Below are positions 7,994-16,459 of a stretch of 64,000 nt of DNA, in pieces; position 1 is the first letter of the stretch; each line of letters opens with the position of its first letter. This DNA comes from JAMXLO01 sp963819855 (GTDB lineage: Bacteria; Pseudomonadota; Alphaproteobacteria; Acetobacterales; Acetobacteraceae). The notes under the pieces were generated by a model. That model was not told the DNA's origin and did not search any database. It saw only the letters and a list, made by a program, of their open reading frames with translations. The stretch covers positions 111,199 to 175,198 of the forward strand of contig CAWFYC010000027.1 in assembly GCA_963819855.1 (NCBI GenBank), given 5' to 3'. The translations under genes and the position numbers were made by a program.

Positions 7994-10378
7994 GTGACCG
8001 ACGCATCGGGCTGGCCAGGAATTCCCCCGCGCTGGACCTCCAGCGCCAAAAGCGGTGTCGGCACCGCGTTGTCGTCGGTCAGCCGGGTATGGTTCACGCT
8101 CAGCCACGGCATCCTCGACGAGATCTACTATCCGCGCGTCGATCAGGCCTGCACGCGCGACTTCGGCCTCATCGTCACCGACGGCGCCGGGTTCTTCGCC
8201 GAGGAGAAGCGCGACTGCAGCTTCGAGCTGACCCGGCTGGAGGACGGCGTGCCGGCGTTCCAGCTCATCAACACCCACCTCGGCGGCCGGTTCCGCATTA
8301 TCAAGGACATCCTGACGGACCAGCGCGCCGACGCGGTGGTCCAGCGCATCCGGCTCGAGGTGCTCAGCGGGCCGCCGCTTCGGCTATTCGCTCTGCTCGC
8401 GCCGCACCTGGTCAATGGCGGGGCGCACAACAACGGCTGGATCGGCAGCTATAAGGGCCACCGCATGATGTTTGCCGAGGGCGACGGCACCCACCTCGCA
8501 CTCGGCTGCTCGCTGCCGTTCCTGGCCTGCTCGGTCGGCTTCGTCGGCGCCTCGGACGGCTGGCAGATGCTGTACCGGAACGGCTGGCTGACCGAGGAAT
8601 ATGACCACGCAGCCGATGGCAATATCGCACTAAGCGCCGAGATCGCGACGCCCGAGACCGAGTTCCGCCTCGCCGTGGGGTTCGGTCGCAGCGAACCCGA
8701 AGCCGGGTTCCGCGTGCGCGCCAGCCTCCAGACGCCATTCGAGCGGCAGACCGACGAATATGCCACAGGCTGGCGTAGCTGGCAGGCCCAGCTTCGTTCG
8801 CTGGACCGCAAGGTGGACGGGCACAACGTGTATCGCGTCAGCACCACGGTGCTGCGCTGCCACGAAAGTCCGACGTTCCCCGGCGGCCTGATCGCCAGCC
8901 TGTCGATCCCGTGGGGCGGCAGCAAGGGCGACGATGACCTGGGCGGCTATCACCTGGTATGGCCGCGTGACCTGGCGCAGACGGCTGGCGCCTTCCTTGC
9001 CTGTGGCGCGCATGACGAGGTGCTGCGCGTGGTCCGGTACCTGCGCGCGGTCCAGGAGGACGATGGCAGCTGGCCGCAGAACTGCTGGCTGGACGGCTCG
9101 CCTTATTGGCACGGCATGCAACTCGACGAGTGCGCTTTTCCGATCCTGCTGCTCGACATGGCGTGGCGCGATGGTGCGGTGCAGCGCCCTGTTCTGCCCG
9201 CGTTCTGGCCGATGGTTGCCAGGGCCGCGGGGTTCGTCATCTGTCATGGTCCGCGGACGGGACAGGATCGCTGGGAGGAGAATTCCGGCTACACACCGTT
9301 CACACTGGCGGTGGAGGTGGCGGCACTGCTCGCCGCCGCCGATCTCGCCGAGGCCTGCGACATCGACGGCGTTGCCGACTTCCTGCGCGACACGGCCGAT
9401 GCATGGAATGAGCAGATCGAGGACTGGGTCTATGTCACCGACACGCGGCTCGCGCACGAGGTCGGCGTGGCCGGCTACTACGTGCGCATCGTCCCGGAGG
9501 TACCGGGCGAGGCACGCGCCGAGTTGCGCGGCATTGTCCAGGTGCGCAACCGCTTCGCCGGTGCGTCGCATGTCACGGCCGACGAACTGATCAGCACGGA
9601 TGCGCTGGCGCTGGTGCGGTTCGGACTGCGCGCAGCCGACGATCCGCGCATCGTCGATACCGTGAAGGTGATCGACCACGTGCTGCGTGTCGAATTGCCG
9701 TATGGACCCGGCTGGCGCCGCTATAACGGCGACGGTTACGGCGAGCACGACGATGGCAGCCCGTATGATGGCACCGGCGTCGGCCGCGTCTGGCCGCTGC
9801 TAGCCGGCGAGCGCGCCCACTACGAGCTGGCCGCCGGCAGGCGGGACGCCGCGGAACGGCTGCTCGCCACGTTGGAGTCCGGCGCCAGCCCCGGCAAGCT
9901 GCTTCCGGAGCAGGTGTGGGACGGCCCGCCGATCCCGGAGCTGGAACTCGAGCGGGGCAGGCCGAGCGGGTCGGCCATGCCGCTGGTGTGGGCACATGCC
10001 GAGCACATCAAGCTGCTGCGTTCGCTGGCGGACGGGGCGGTGTTCGACCGGCCGCCGCAACCGGTCCGGCGCTATTTGAGGGAGAAGCACGTAGCGCGTT
10101 GCCGGCCGTGGCGGCCGGATTGGCGCCCGCCGGGTGTGCCGCTAGGCCGCGTGCTGCGGCTCGATCTGCCGGAGCCGGCGCTGGTGCACTGGAGCACCGA
10201 TGGCTGGCAGACGCGGAGCGACGTGCAGACGCAAGACACCGGATTTGGGATCCATTGCGTGGAGCTCGCAACGGATGGTCTGGCGCCCGGCGATGTCATT
10301 GTCTTCACCTGGATGAACCTGGCGAACAATGAATGGATCGGCCGGGATCACACAGTCATGGTGAACGGCGTCGATTGA
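7994..10378 (+). CDS. Glycoside hydrolase family 15 glucoamylase/glucodextranase-type
   Basis: 794 aa from a GTG at 7994 with AGGAGG seven bases upstream. The N-terminal beta-sandwich (about residues 10-280, starting GIPPRWTSSAKSGVGTAL) is typical of glucodextranase-like GH15 enzymes. The (alpha/alpha)6 barrel follows. Probable catalytic acid and base are the Glu in WEENSGYTPF (about residue 430) and the Glu in KLLPEQVWD (about 637). A C-terminal beta domain follows after 680. It releases glucose from alpha-glucans. No signal peptide is evident, so it probably acts on cytoplasmic glycogen or dextrins. It stands alone, divergent from yebC. Confidence 0.92.
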   Translation: MTDASGWPGIPPRWTSSAKSGVGTALSSVSRVWFTLSHGILDEIYYPRVDQACTRDFGLIVTDGAGFFAEEKRDCSFELTRLEDGVPAFQLINTHLGGRFRIIKDILTDQRADAVVQRIRLEVLSGPPLRLFALLAPHLVNGGAHNNGWIGSYKGHRMMFAEGDGTHLALGCSLPFLACSVGFVGASDGWQMLYRNGWLTEEYDHAADGNIALSAEIATPETEFRLAVGFGRSEPEAGFRVRASLQTPFERQTDEYATGWRSWQAQLRSLDRKVDGHNVYRVSTTVLRCHESPTFPGGLIASLSIPWGGSKGDDDLGGYHLVWPRDLAQTAGAFLACGAHDEVLRVVRYLRAVQEDDGSWPQNCWLDGSPYWHGMQLDECAFPILLLDMAWRDGAVQRPVLPAFWPMVARAAGFVICHGPRTGQDRWEENSGYTPFTLAVEVAALLAAADLAEACDIDGVADFLRDTADAWNEQIEDWVYVTDTRLAHEVGVAGYYVRIVPEVPGEARAELRGIVQVRNRFAGASHVTADELISTDALALVRFGLRAADDPRIVDTVKVIDHVLRVELPYGPGWRRYNGDGYGEHDDGSPYDGTGVGRVWPLLAGERAHYELAAGRRDAAERLLATLESGASPGKLLPEQVWDGPPIPELELERGRPSGSAMPLVWAHAEHIKLLRSLADGAVFDRPPQPVRRYLREKHVARCRPWRPDWRPPGVPLGRVLRLDLPEPALVHWSTDGWQTRSDVQTQDTGFGIHCVELATDGLAPGDVIVFTWMNLANNEWIGRDHTVMVNGVD

Positions 10379-10415
10379 TCCTGGCTGACGACGGCGGCGA
10401 CGGTGCCGAGGCAGC

Positions 10416-10833
10416 TCAGCCCGCCGGCATCGCCTGCGCCAGCCGTCCCCCCACCCGCACCGGCTCGACCCGCCGTGCCAGCCCGGTCGCATCGTCGGTC
10501 TCGACGAACACCCCGCACACCGTCGTCTCGCCTTCCGCCGGCGCCAGCCGCTCGCCCGGCATCTTGCGCCAGAACCGCAGCGTCGCGGCGTCCTTCACCA
10601 TGCCGATCACGCTGTCGTAGTCGCCCGACATCCCGGCGTCCGACTGGAACGCCGTGCCCCCCGGCAGCACCTGCGCATCGGCCGAGGGACAGTGCGTGTG
10701 CGTACCGATCACCGCCGATACCTGCCCATCGAGGAAATGCCCGAACGCCATCTTCTCACTCGACGCCTCGGCGTGGAAATCCACCAGGATCGCCGCCACC
10801 GTGCCGCCCAGCCGGCGGTGCGACAGCAGTTCG
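10416..10833 (-). pseudogene. Duplicated 3' portion of ymdB
   Basis: Encodes the last ~130 residues of the YmdB-type phosphodiesterase, including VDFHAEASSEKMAFG and GTHTHCPSADAQVL. The N-terminal half with the first metal ligands is absent. It aligns without indels to 12277-12668 of the intact gene (roughly 22 mismatches in 392 bp). Nearly all differences are synonymous; only the last few residues differ in protein. An open frame runs on to 10925, but the upstream 35 codons are unrelated. Confidence 0.85.
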
Positions 10834-10961
10834 GCCGTCGTACCGTGTGCCCGCACTCCGACCTGCTGGCGTTTGTTGTGCACCGATGGGACCAGATGCC
10901 CACACCTCTGCGGCGCTGCCACCACGGACCCGCGCCAACGGCTGACGTAACAGGTAGGACT

Positions 10962-11005
10962 TTTTCAACCTGATCCAACTAGGTTTTCAACCTGATCCGA
11001 CTAGG
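10962..11005. repeat. Tandem duplication of a 22-bp unit
   Basis: Two contiguous 22-bp copies (10962-10983 and 10984-11005) differ at one base. Each contains TTTTCAACCTGATCC and ends CTAGG. The unit lies between the ymdB fragment and the secreted-protein gene, close to where homology with the intact ymdB copy stops. It may be a remnant of a mobile-element end or a regulator site. Confidence 0.7.
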
Positions 11006-11035
11006 AGTGGCAGCGACTCAACTAATGGAGGACAA

Positions 11036-11587
11036 ATGATGAAGCGGCTGGCATTAGTGATCGCCATGGCCGCTGTCGTGAGCGCCGCACCCACACAATG
11101 GGTCGATCGCGCGGGCGAGGCAACCACGGTGCAAATTCTGAATGATTTCGCTGTGCGATATGAGCAGGCCGATAACGACATGGTGCGCGGCGCGCTGCGG
11201 CGCGACCGTGGACACGCGCTCTGCAGCAGATTAACGTTCATCCAGACGCGTGGCGCGGTGCACGAATGGATCGGCACCGTCGAAACCTTGTCCTCGACCA
11301 GCGACGGACGCGGCGTGCTCACCGTTCGCATCGGCCCGCATGCCACGCTGCACACGATCAACAATGGCTTCTCCGAGAGTATCTCCGAGTTCCCGACGCT
11401 GCTTGCGCCGGGATCGAGCGTCTACAGAGCGGCGTTGGCGCTGAAGTTGGGCCAAACAGTGCAGTTTTCTGGGTTGCTGTTCCCGTCGAAGGTCGACTGC
11501 ATGGTCGAAGGCAGTATTACTCAGACCGGATCGATGCGTGATCCGGACTTCCTGTTCCGGTTCACCGATCTGAAGCCGGCCGAATGA
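11036..11587 (+). CDS. Secreted hypothetical protein
   Basis: 183 aa. A short signal peptide is clear: MMKRLALVIAMAAVVSA followed by a mature start around residue 19. A GGAGG sits just upstream of the two adjacent ATGs. The mature part has no family I can name. It is rich in beta-strand-like segments (VLTVRIGPHATLHTI, QTVQFSGLLFPSKVDC) and has few Cys. It is the first of two genes in the segment bracketed by the two ymdB 3' ends and is followed 95 bp later by the WYL-like membrane protein. Confidence 0.7.
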   Translation: MMKRLALVIAMAAVVSAAPTQWVDRAGEATTVQILNDFAVRYEQADNDMVRGALRRDRGHALCSRLTFIQTRGAVHEWIGTVETLSSTSDGRGVLTVRIGPHATLHTINNGFSESISEFPTLLAPGSSVYRAALALKLGQTVQFSGLLFPSKVDCMVEGSITQTGSMRDPDFLFRFTDLKPAE

Positions 11588-11682
11588 GCGCCGGTATTCG
11601 GTCGCGCTACGCCACGAGAGATAGGAATTCTGCAACCTCATCGGCCGACGATCGCATGAGAACCCCGTAATTGGAGTTGTGA

Positions 11683-12117
11683 TTGAGCGCCTGGATTGCC
11701 ACGGCGCTGGTCGCGGCGCTGATTATCGTGCTGCTGACGAAAATGCGGCGGCGGCGCAGCGCTCAGTCCACTCCACCGGCCATGCCCTCACCCTCAGCTG
11801 CTGTCAACGTAGCCGGCCACGTAACTATCGGAGAGGCGGGGCTCGCTCCGGTTCGCGTCGGTTCGCTGAACGACGTCCTCTATCTCACGTATCGTGACGG
11901 CGGCGGCAAGTCGACGGAACGACGGTTCACGCTACACGTCGCTGACGGGCACCAGACCTCAGCCGGAGTAATCGCTCTCGAAACCATGGCAGGATATTGC
12001 CACTTGCGGCATATGTCGCGGACCTTCCGGCTAGATCGCGTCGTCAGTGTAGCCGACGCGGACGGCGTCGTGATCAATAATCTCGGCGCCTGGATTTTGG
12101 CCAGGGCAACAGGGTAG
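11683..12117 (+). CDS. Membrane-anchored WYL-like domain protein
   Basis: 144 aa from a TTG with a nearby GGAG. Residues about 4-20 (IATALVAALIIVLL) form one membrane helix followed by basic KMRRRRS, so the rest is likely cytoplasmic. Residues about 65-130 look like a WYL ligand-binding domain: LYLTYRDGGGKSTERRFTL, then GYCHLRHMSRTFRLDRV matches the WYL pattern aYCrlR..RtFrldRi. There is no helix-turn-helix. WYL domains usually sense ligands for transcription factors, including CRISPR and phage-defence regulators. A membrane-tethered stand-alone copy is unusual. Confidence 0.6.
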   Translation: MSAWIATALVAALIIVLLTKMRRRRSAQSTPPAMPSPSAAVNVAGHVTIGEAGLAPVRVGSLNDVLYLTYRDGGGKSTERRFTLHVADGHQTSAGVIALETMAGYCHLRHMSRTFRLDRVVSVADADGVVINNLGAWILARATG

Positions 12118-12268
12118 TTCAGCCGACATTCACCCGGCGCAGTGCGAAGAACCTGCGGGACCTTTCTACTGAAAGGCCAATGGGCATAAGCGACGGGAAC
12201 GCCCGCCCTGATTGCCGATCTGCTGCTGCCATCACTCGTGAGCCGATCGGACAGTAATTCGTGCGTTT

Positions 12269-13084
12269 TCACCCAACCGGCATCGCCCCGGCCAGCCGTC
12301 CCCCGACCCGCACCGGCTCGACCCGCCGTGCCAGCCCGGTCGCGTCGTCGGTCTCGACAAACACCCCGCATACCGTCGTTTCGCCTTCCGCCGGCGCCAG
12401 CCGCTCGCCCGGCATCTTGCGCCAGAACCGCAGCGTCGCGGCGTCCTTCACCATCCCGATCACGCTGTCGTAGTCGCCCGACATTCCAGCGTCCGACTGG
12501 AATGCCGTCCCGCCCGGCAACACCTGCGCGTCCGCCGAGGGACAATGCGTGTGGGTGCCGATCACCGCCGATACCTGCCCATCGAGGAAATGCCCGAACG
12601 CCATTTTCTCACTCGACGCCTCGGCGTGGAAATCCACCAGGATCGCCGCCACCGTGCCGCCTAGCCGGTACCGGCCCAGCAATTCGGAAGCGGCGCGGAA
12701 CGGGCAATCTAGCGGGTCCATATAGAGTCGCCCCATCGCCTGAGCGACCAATGCGCGGCGTCCGCCCGGCACCTCTACCACCACCGAACCGCCTCCCGGT
12801 GTGCCGGGGGGATAATTCAGCGGGCGAAGCAGCCTTGGGCTCTCGGCGATATAGGGAATGATCTCCTTGCGGTCCCAGGCGTGGTTGCCCAGCGTGATCA
12901 CATCGGCGCCGGCGGCAAACAGCGCGGTGGCCATGTCGGGGGCGAGGCCGAAGCCATGCGACGCATTCTCGGCGTTCACCACCGCCAGATCGATGCGCAG
13001 TGCTGCGCGCAGCTTGGGCAACGCGGTCGCCACCGCCTCGCGGCCCGAGCGGCCGACCACGTCGCCGATGAACAGGAGGCGCAT
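12269..13084 (-). CDS. ymdB: YmdB-family metallophosphoesterase (2',3'-cyclic-NMP phosphodiesterase type)
   Basis: 271 aa, complete. Metal-binding motifs appear in order: FIGDVVGRSGRE, VNAENASHGFG, TLGNHAWD, and later LVDFHAEASSEK and GTHTHCPSAD. Family members hydrolyse 2',3'-cyclic nucleotides and influence RNase activity and biofilm behaviour. It begins directly after the fthC stop with no gap, so the two are co-transcribed. The 3' half is duplicated at 10416-10833. Confidence 0.9.
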   Translation of the reverse strand: MRLLFIGDVVGRSGREAVATALPKLRAALRIDLAVVNAENASHGFGLAPDMATALFAAGADVITLGNHAWDRKEIIPYIAESPRLLRPLNYPPGTPGGGSVVVEVPGGRRALVAQAMGRLYMDPLDCPFRAASELLGRYRLGGTVAAILVDFHAEASSEKMAFGHFLDGQVSAVIGTHTHCPSADAQVLPGGTAFQSDAGMSGDYDSVIGMVKDAATLRFWRKMPGERLAPAEGETTVCGVFVETDDATGLARRVEPVRVGGRLAGAMPVG

Positions 13085-13660
13085 TCAATTGTCCTTGCAG
13101 AAGATCACGCCGCGCTCGGTCGCCACGGCGTCCAGCCTCTCGTCGTAAGGACCGGCCGGCACTTCGTCCAGTTCCTGCGCGGCATAGGCCACACCGAGCC
13201 GGTACCGCCCCGGCAATCCGGCGAGCGTCCGGTCGTAGTATCCAGCGCCATATCCAACCCGGTACCCGCGGCGGTCGAATGCCAGCAGCGGCACCAGCAG
13301 GAAATCCGGCTGCCTTACCTCGCCGTCCGGCCGGAGCGTGCCGAAACGCTCCGGCAGCATCGCGACGCCGGGACGCCAGATCCGAAAGATCAACGAGTTA
13401 CCGCGCTTTGGCGTCTCCGGCAGCACGATCGGATGCCCTCGCTCATACAGCGCCAGCAACAACGGCCGGACGTCGATCTCCTGCCCGATCGGCCAGAACC
13501 CCGACACGGCTGCCCCGGCCGGAGGCGGCATCGCGCGCAGCACGTGCTGCCCCAGCGCGGCGCCGCATGCCGGGTCCCATGCCTCCCGCGCCGCCAGCAT
13601 TTGCTGGCGTACCGCGCGCTTGGCCTCGATCAGGTCGGCAGAGAAGTGCGGAGCCGCCAT
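13085..13660 (-). CDS. fthC: 5-formyltetrahydrofolate cyclo-ligase
   Basis: 191 aa from MAAPHFSADLIEAKRAVRQQ at 13660; an ATG 16 codons upstream is not favoured. The family signatures are present: the basic N-terminal helix KRAVRQQMLA, LPETPKRG, PDFLLVPLLAFDRRGYRVGYGAGYYDRTL near the C-terminus, and the ATP/Mg site. It converts 5-formyl-THF to 5,10-methenyl-THF. In many proteobacteria it follows the 6S RNA gene and zapA on one transcript, as here. Confidence 0.93.
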   Translation of the reverse strand: MAAPHFSADLIEAKRAVRQQMLAAREAWDPACGAALGQHVLRAMPPPAGAAVSGFWPIGQEIDVRPLLLALYERGHPIVLPETPKRGNSLIFRIWRPGVAMLPERFGTLRPDGEVRQPDFLLVPLLAFDRRGYRVGYGAGYYDRTLAGLPGRYRLGVAYAAQELDEVPAGPYDERLDAVATERGVIFCKDN

Positions 13661-13681
13661 GGCCGTTGGCGTCTCATCCTC

Positions 13682-13808
13682 CCAGAGCCTGCTTGTGCAG
13701 GTGGGCACCAGATACCGGGACCAAGATCCCGACAGAGCCAGTTCCCGTGGGAGTTGCTTACTGGCCCAGGGGATGTATTGCCTGTCGCACCGGGCAGCCC
13801 CGCCCTCA
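13682..13808 (-). ncRNA. ssrS: 6S RNA candidate (ssrS)
   Basis: The gap between zapA and fthC is where alphaproteobacteria keep 6S RNA. On the minus strand the segment can fold with paired arms GCCAGT/ACTGGC (13737-13742 with 13760-13765) inside CGACAG/CTGTCG (13730-13735 with 13782-13787). A small hairpin lies on the 3' side (13717-13730), resembling the 6S bubble layout, and a CCTGC/GCAGG hairpin (13688-13701) lies near the 3' end. The evidence is synteny plus hand folding; exact ends are not defined. Confidence 0.4.
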
Positions 13809-13812
13809 CAAT

Positions 13813-14139
13813 CTAAGGATGCTCCAGGTCGAGGGCAATCTCTTCCGCTCGTCTCGCCAGCTTCCCCAGCCGTCGCCCCAGCTTCGGGTCGGCCGGCGCC
13901 GCGACCGGCTGACCTTCCTGCGCGGCCTTCAGCGCCCGGTTCACCTCGTAGAGGTCGTCCGCCATCAGCAGCGACGCCATCACCAGCATGCGTGCCTCCC
14001 CACTAGGGCCGGCCGCCACCTTGATCGACTCGATCCGCCGCTCGACCTCGTTGGCCATCGCCTCCAGATGCTCCTCCTCGCCGTCCTGGCAGCCGACGGT
14101 GTATGCGTAGCCGTTGATGCGAATGGTAACCTGCGCCAT
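13813..14139 (-). CDS. zapA: Cell-division protein ZapA
   Basis: 108 aa. The N-terminal domain has MAQVTIRINGYAYTVGCQDGEE and EHLEAMANEVERRI, the ZapA signature. A long coiled coil follows from about residue 60. ZapA tetramers crosslink FtsZ filaments at mid-cell. It is followed by the 6S RNA candidate and fthC and preceded by a 65-residue coiled-coil gene, a conserved alphaproteobacterial layout. Confidence 0.92.
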   Translation of the reverse strand: MAQVTIRINGYAYTVGCQDGEEEHLEAMANEVERRIESIKVAAGPSGEARMLVMASLLMADDLYEVNRALKAAQEGQPVAAPADPKLGRRLGKLARRAEEIALDLEHP

Positions 14140-14161
14140 CGAATGATCCTTGCTGCCGAAT

Positions 14162-14359
14162 TCAACCGGCCCTGTCGGTCAGGGCCGCGCGCAGACGATC
14201 GATCAGGCCGTCGAGTTGCGCAGCGATCTGTTTGCTGTCGAATGACGGAAGTTGATCCGCGGGCTGCGCTTCCCCGCCAATCGCGGCCTGTGCGATCCGC
14301 TCCAGCGCCACTTCCAGCCGATCCGCCGCCGCATCCGGGTCTTCGGTGTCGCTGGCCAT
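14162..14359 (-). CDS. Small coiled-coil protein upstream of zapA
   Basis: 65 aa starting MASDTEDPDAAADRLEVALERIAQ. It is acidic at the N-terminus, then heptad-like (LEVALERIAQA, IAAQLDGLIDRLRAALTDR). It lies 22 bp before zapA on the same strand. Small helical proteins in this position often accompany ZapA (DUF4164-like), but no family can be assigned firmly. The longer open frame through 14572 is not favoured, because MASD is the first plausible start next to zapA and the upstream extension looks non-coding. Confidence 0.65.
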   Translation of the reverse strand: MASDTEDPDAAADRLEVALERIAQAAIGGEAQPADQLPSFDSKQIAAQLDGLIDRLRAALTDRAG

Positions 14360-14407
14360 TCCGCTGCCTCGCCACTGGTGCCGCGTGAACTGAAAGCGAG
14401 TGAGGCA

Positions 14408-14842
14408 TTGAACGTCAAGCAGTATCCGGCAGTCGTCATCCACGGACTGCCGGATGCGCGCGCTGTGCTTGCCGTCGGCCACCCGGTGACGCTGCTCTCT
14501 GCGAGCGGTGCGGCGCTGTACGCCGGCTGCGCTTGGTGGCGTGCACTGATCGCGCAGGCACGCGCCGAACATGCGGATGTCCCCATCGACGACATCCTTG
14601 ACTGCGCCGACGCCCCAGGCCTGGCGCTCGGGGCGATCCGCATCGGCCAGCGCCGGATCGTGCTCGATCCCGCCGCACCGGGCTGGTCCTCCGTCGCAGC
14701 GATCGCAACATCACTTGGCGGCGAGGTGTTAACCTCGCGTCCACCCTCGATCGATATGGCGGACCGCACAGCCGCTCGCCGGCTACACGATTGGTTGCAG
14801 GTGCGAACCACCCCGGGTGACAGCGGAGCCTCCCTGGAGTAG
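14408..14842 (+). CDS. Conserved hypothetical protein
   Basis: 144 aa from a TTG at 14408 preceded by GTGAGG at a good distance; the upstream open frame overlaps the minus-strand gene and lacks a ribosome site. The product begins MNVKQYPAVVIHGLPDARAV, is alpha/beta in character, and carries AVGHPVTLLSASGAALYAGCAWW and DDILDCADAPGLALGAIRIG. I do not recognise the family. It ends 45 bp before the aldolase gene on the same strand and may be co-transcribed with fba-thiE-pdxJ. Confidence 0.65.
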   Translation: MNVKQYPAVVIHGLPDARAVLAVGHPVTLLSASGAALYAGCAWWRALIAQARAEHADVPIDDILDCADAPGLALGAIRIGQRRIVLDPAAPGWSSVAAIATSLGGEVLTSRPPSIDMADRTAARRLHDWLQVRTTPGDSGASLE

Positions 14843-14887
14843 TACGCACGGCAGCGCCCACCAGCCCTCAGCAAGAAGGACCGTCCT

Positions 14888-15802
14888 ATGCGCGTCACCC
14901 AGAAAGTGAAGAAAATCCTGGACTGGTACGAGGGCGATCCGCCCGGAGTGAAAGCCAACCTGGCGCGCATTCTTTCCACCGGCAAACTGGGCGGCACCGG
15001 CAAGGTGGTGATCCTGCCGGTCGACCAGGGCTTCGAGCACGGCCCCGCACGCAGCTTCGCGCCGAACCCACCGGCCTATGACCCCCACTACCACTATCAG
15101 CTCGCGATCGAGGCGGGGCTGAACGCCTACGCCGCCCCCCTCGGCATGATCGCGGCCGGCGCCGATACGTATGCCGGACAGATCCCCACCATCCTGAAGG
15201 TGAACAGCGCCAACTCGCTCGCCACCAACAAGGACCAGGCGGTCACCGCCGGCGTCAAGGACGCACTGCGCCTCGGCTGCGCCGCGATCGGCTTCACCAT
15301 CTATCCTGGCAGCGAGTACGCCTACCCCCAGATGGAGGAACTCCGCGAACTCACCGCGGAGGCGAAGGCGAATGGCCTGGCCGTCGTGGTATGGAGCTAT
15401 CCGCGCGGCGGCAACCTCGACCGCGCGGCGGAGACCGCGCTCGACATCTGTGCCTATGCGACGCAGATGGCCGCGCTGCTCGGCGCCAACATCATCAAGG
15501 TGAAGCCGCCGACCGCGGTGATCAGCCTGGAAGCGGCGAAGAAGAGCTACGAGAAGATCGACGGTTCCACGCTCGCCAAGCGGGTCGAGCACGTCATGCA
15601 GTGTGCGTTCAACGGTCGCCGCGTCGTGGTGTTCTCCGGCGGCGAGGCGAAGGACCTCGACGGCGTCTATGAGGAGGTACGCGGCCTGCGCGATGGCGGC
15701 GCCAACGGCAGCATCATCGGCCGCAACACTTTCCAGCGGCCGAAGGAACTGGCGCTGGAGATGCTGAACAAGATCGTCGACATCTATCTCGGCAAGGCGT
15801 GA
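14888..15802 (+). CDS. fbaB: Class I fructose-bisphosphate aldolase (DhnA/FbaB type)
   Basis: 304 aa. The archaeal/DhnA-type class I aldolase fold is indicated by VVILPVDQGFEHGPA near residue 40, IGFTIYPGSEY, VVWSYPRGG and the Schiff-base Lys region NIIKVKPP near 200. The phosphate-binding SIIGRNTFQR is near 285. It interconverts fructose-1,6-bisphosphate with DHAP and glyceraldehyde-3-phosphate. AGAAGGA precedes the ATG. thiE follows after 3 bp. Confidence 0.94.
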   Translation: MRVTQKVKKILDWYEGDPPGVKANLARILSTGKLGGTGKVVILPVDQGFEHGPARSFAPNPPAYDPHYHYQLAIEAGLNAYAAPLGMIAAGADTYAGQIPTILKVNSANSLATNKDQAVTAGVKDALRLGCAAIGFTIYPGSEYAYPQMEELRELTAEAKANGLAVVVWSYPRGGNLDRAAETALDICAYATQMAALLGANIIKVKPPTAVISLEAAKKSYEKIDGSTLAKRVEHVMQCAFNGRRVVVFSGGEAKDLDGVYEEVRGLRDGGANGSIIGRNTFQRPKELALEMLNKIVDIYLGKA

Positions 15803-15805
15803 TAC

Positions 15806-16456
15806 GTGGCGGACATGGGCGGCGGCCAGGACGGCTGCCGCGTCTACCTGATCACGCCGCCGCAGCTCGACCCCGCGTCGTTCGCTGATCTGCTCGCGTC
15901 GGCCCTCGACGCTGGCGATGTCGCGGCGGTGCAGCTTCGGTTGAAGGACGTGGCAGATGATACCTGGCGCCGTGCGATCGATGCGCTGCGGCCGGTGACG
16001 CAGTCGCGCGGCGTGGCGTTCCTGTTGAATGACCGCGCCGACCTCGTGCGTGAGTCCGGCAGCGACGGTGCCCATGTCGGGCAGGAGGACTTTCCGGCAC
16101 GCGAGGCGCGCGCCCTGATGGGCCCCGGTGCGACGCTCGGCGTCACCTGCAAGGGCAGCCGAGACCTCGCGATGCAGGCGGGCGAAGACGGCGCGGACTA
16201 TGTCGCGTTCGGCGCATTCTTTCCATCGGGCACCAAGGAGGTCACTCGCTTCATCGATCCCGAGATCCTGCACTGGTGGTCGGAGATGATGGAATTGCCG
16301 TGCTGTGCGATCGGCGGCATCACGGCGGAGAATTGCGCGCCGTTGGTGCAGGCCGGCGCCGACTTCCTTGCCGTGGTCGGCGCAGTCTGGAGCCATGCCG
16401 ATGGTCCCGCCGGGGGCGTGCGCGCGCTGAACACCGCCGTCGCCGCGGCGCGCTGA
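15806..16456 (+). CDS. thiE: Thiamine-phosphate synthase ThiE-like
   Basis: 216 aa from a GTG three bases after fbaB. TIM-barrel ThiE/TenI motifs are visible: VQLRLKD, FLLNDRADLV, DGAHVGQED, LGVTCKGSRDLAMQAGEDGADYVAFGAFFPSGTKE and CCAIGGITAENCAPLVQAGADFLAVV. ThiE couples HMP-PP and the thiazole phosphate to make thiamine phosphate. No other thi genes or TPP riboswitch are nearby. It could also be a TenI-like aromatase, though the pyrophosphate-binding motifs are intact. Confidence 0.85.
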   Translation: MADMGGGQDGCRVYLITPPQLDPASFADLLASALDAGDVAAVQLRLKDVADDTWRRAIDALRPVTQSRGVAFLLNDRADLVRESGSDGAHVGQEDFPAREARALMGPGATLGVTCKGSRDLAMQAGEDGADYVAFGAFFPSGTKEVTRFIDPEILHWWSEMMELPCCAIGGITAENCAPLVQAGADFLAVVGAVWSHADGPAGGVRALNTAVAAAR

Positions 16457-16459
16457 CCG

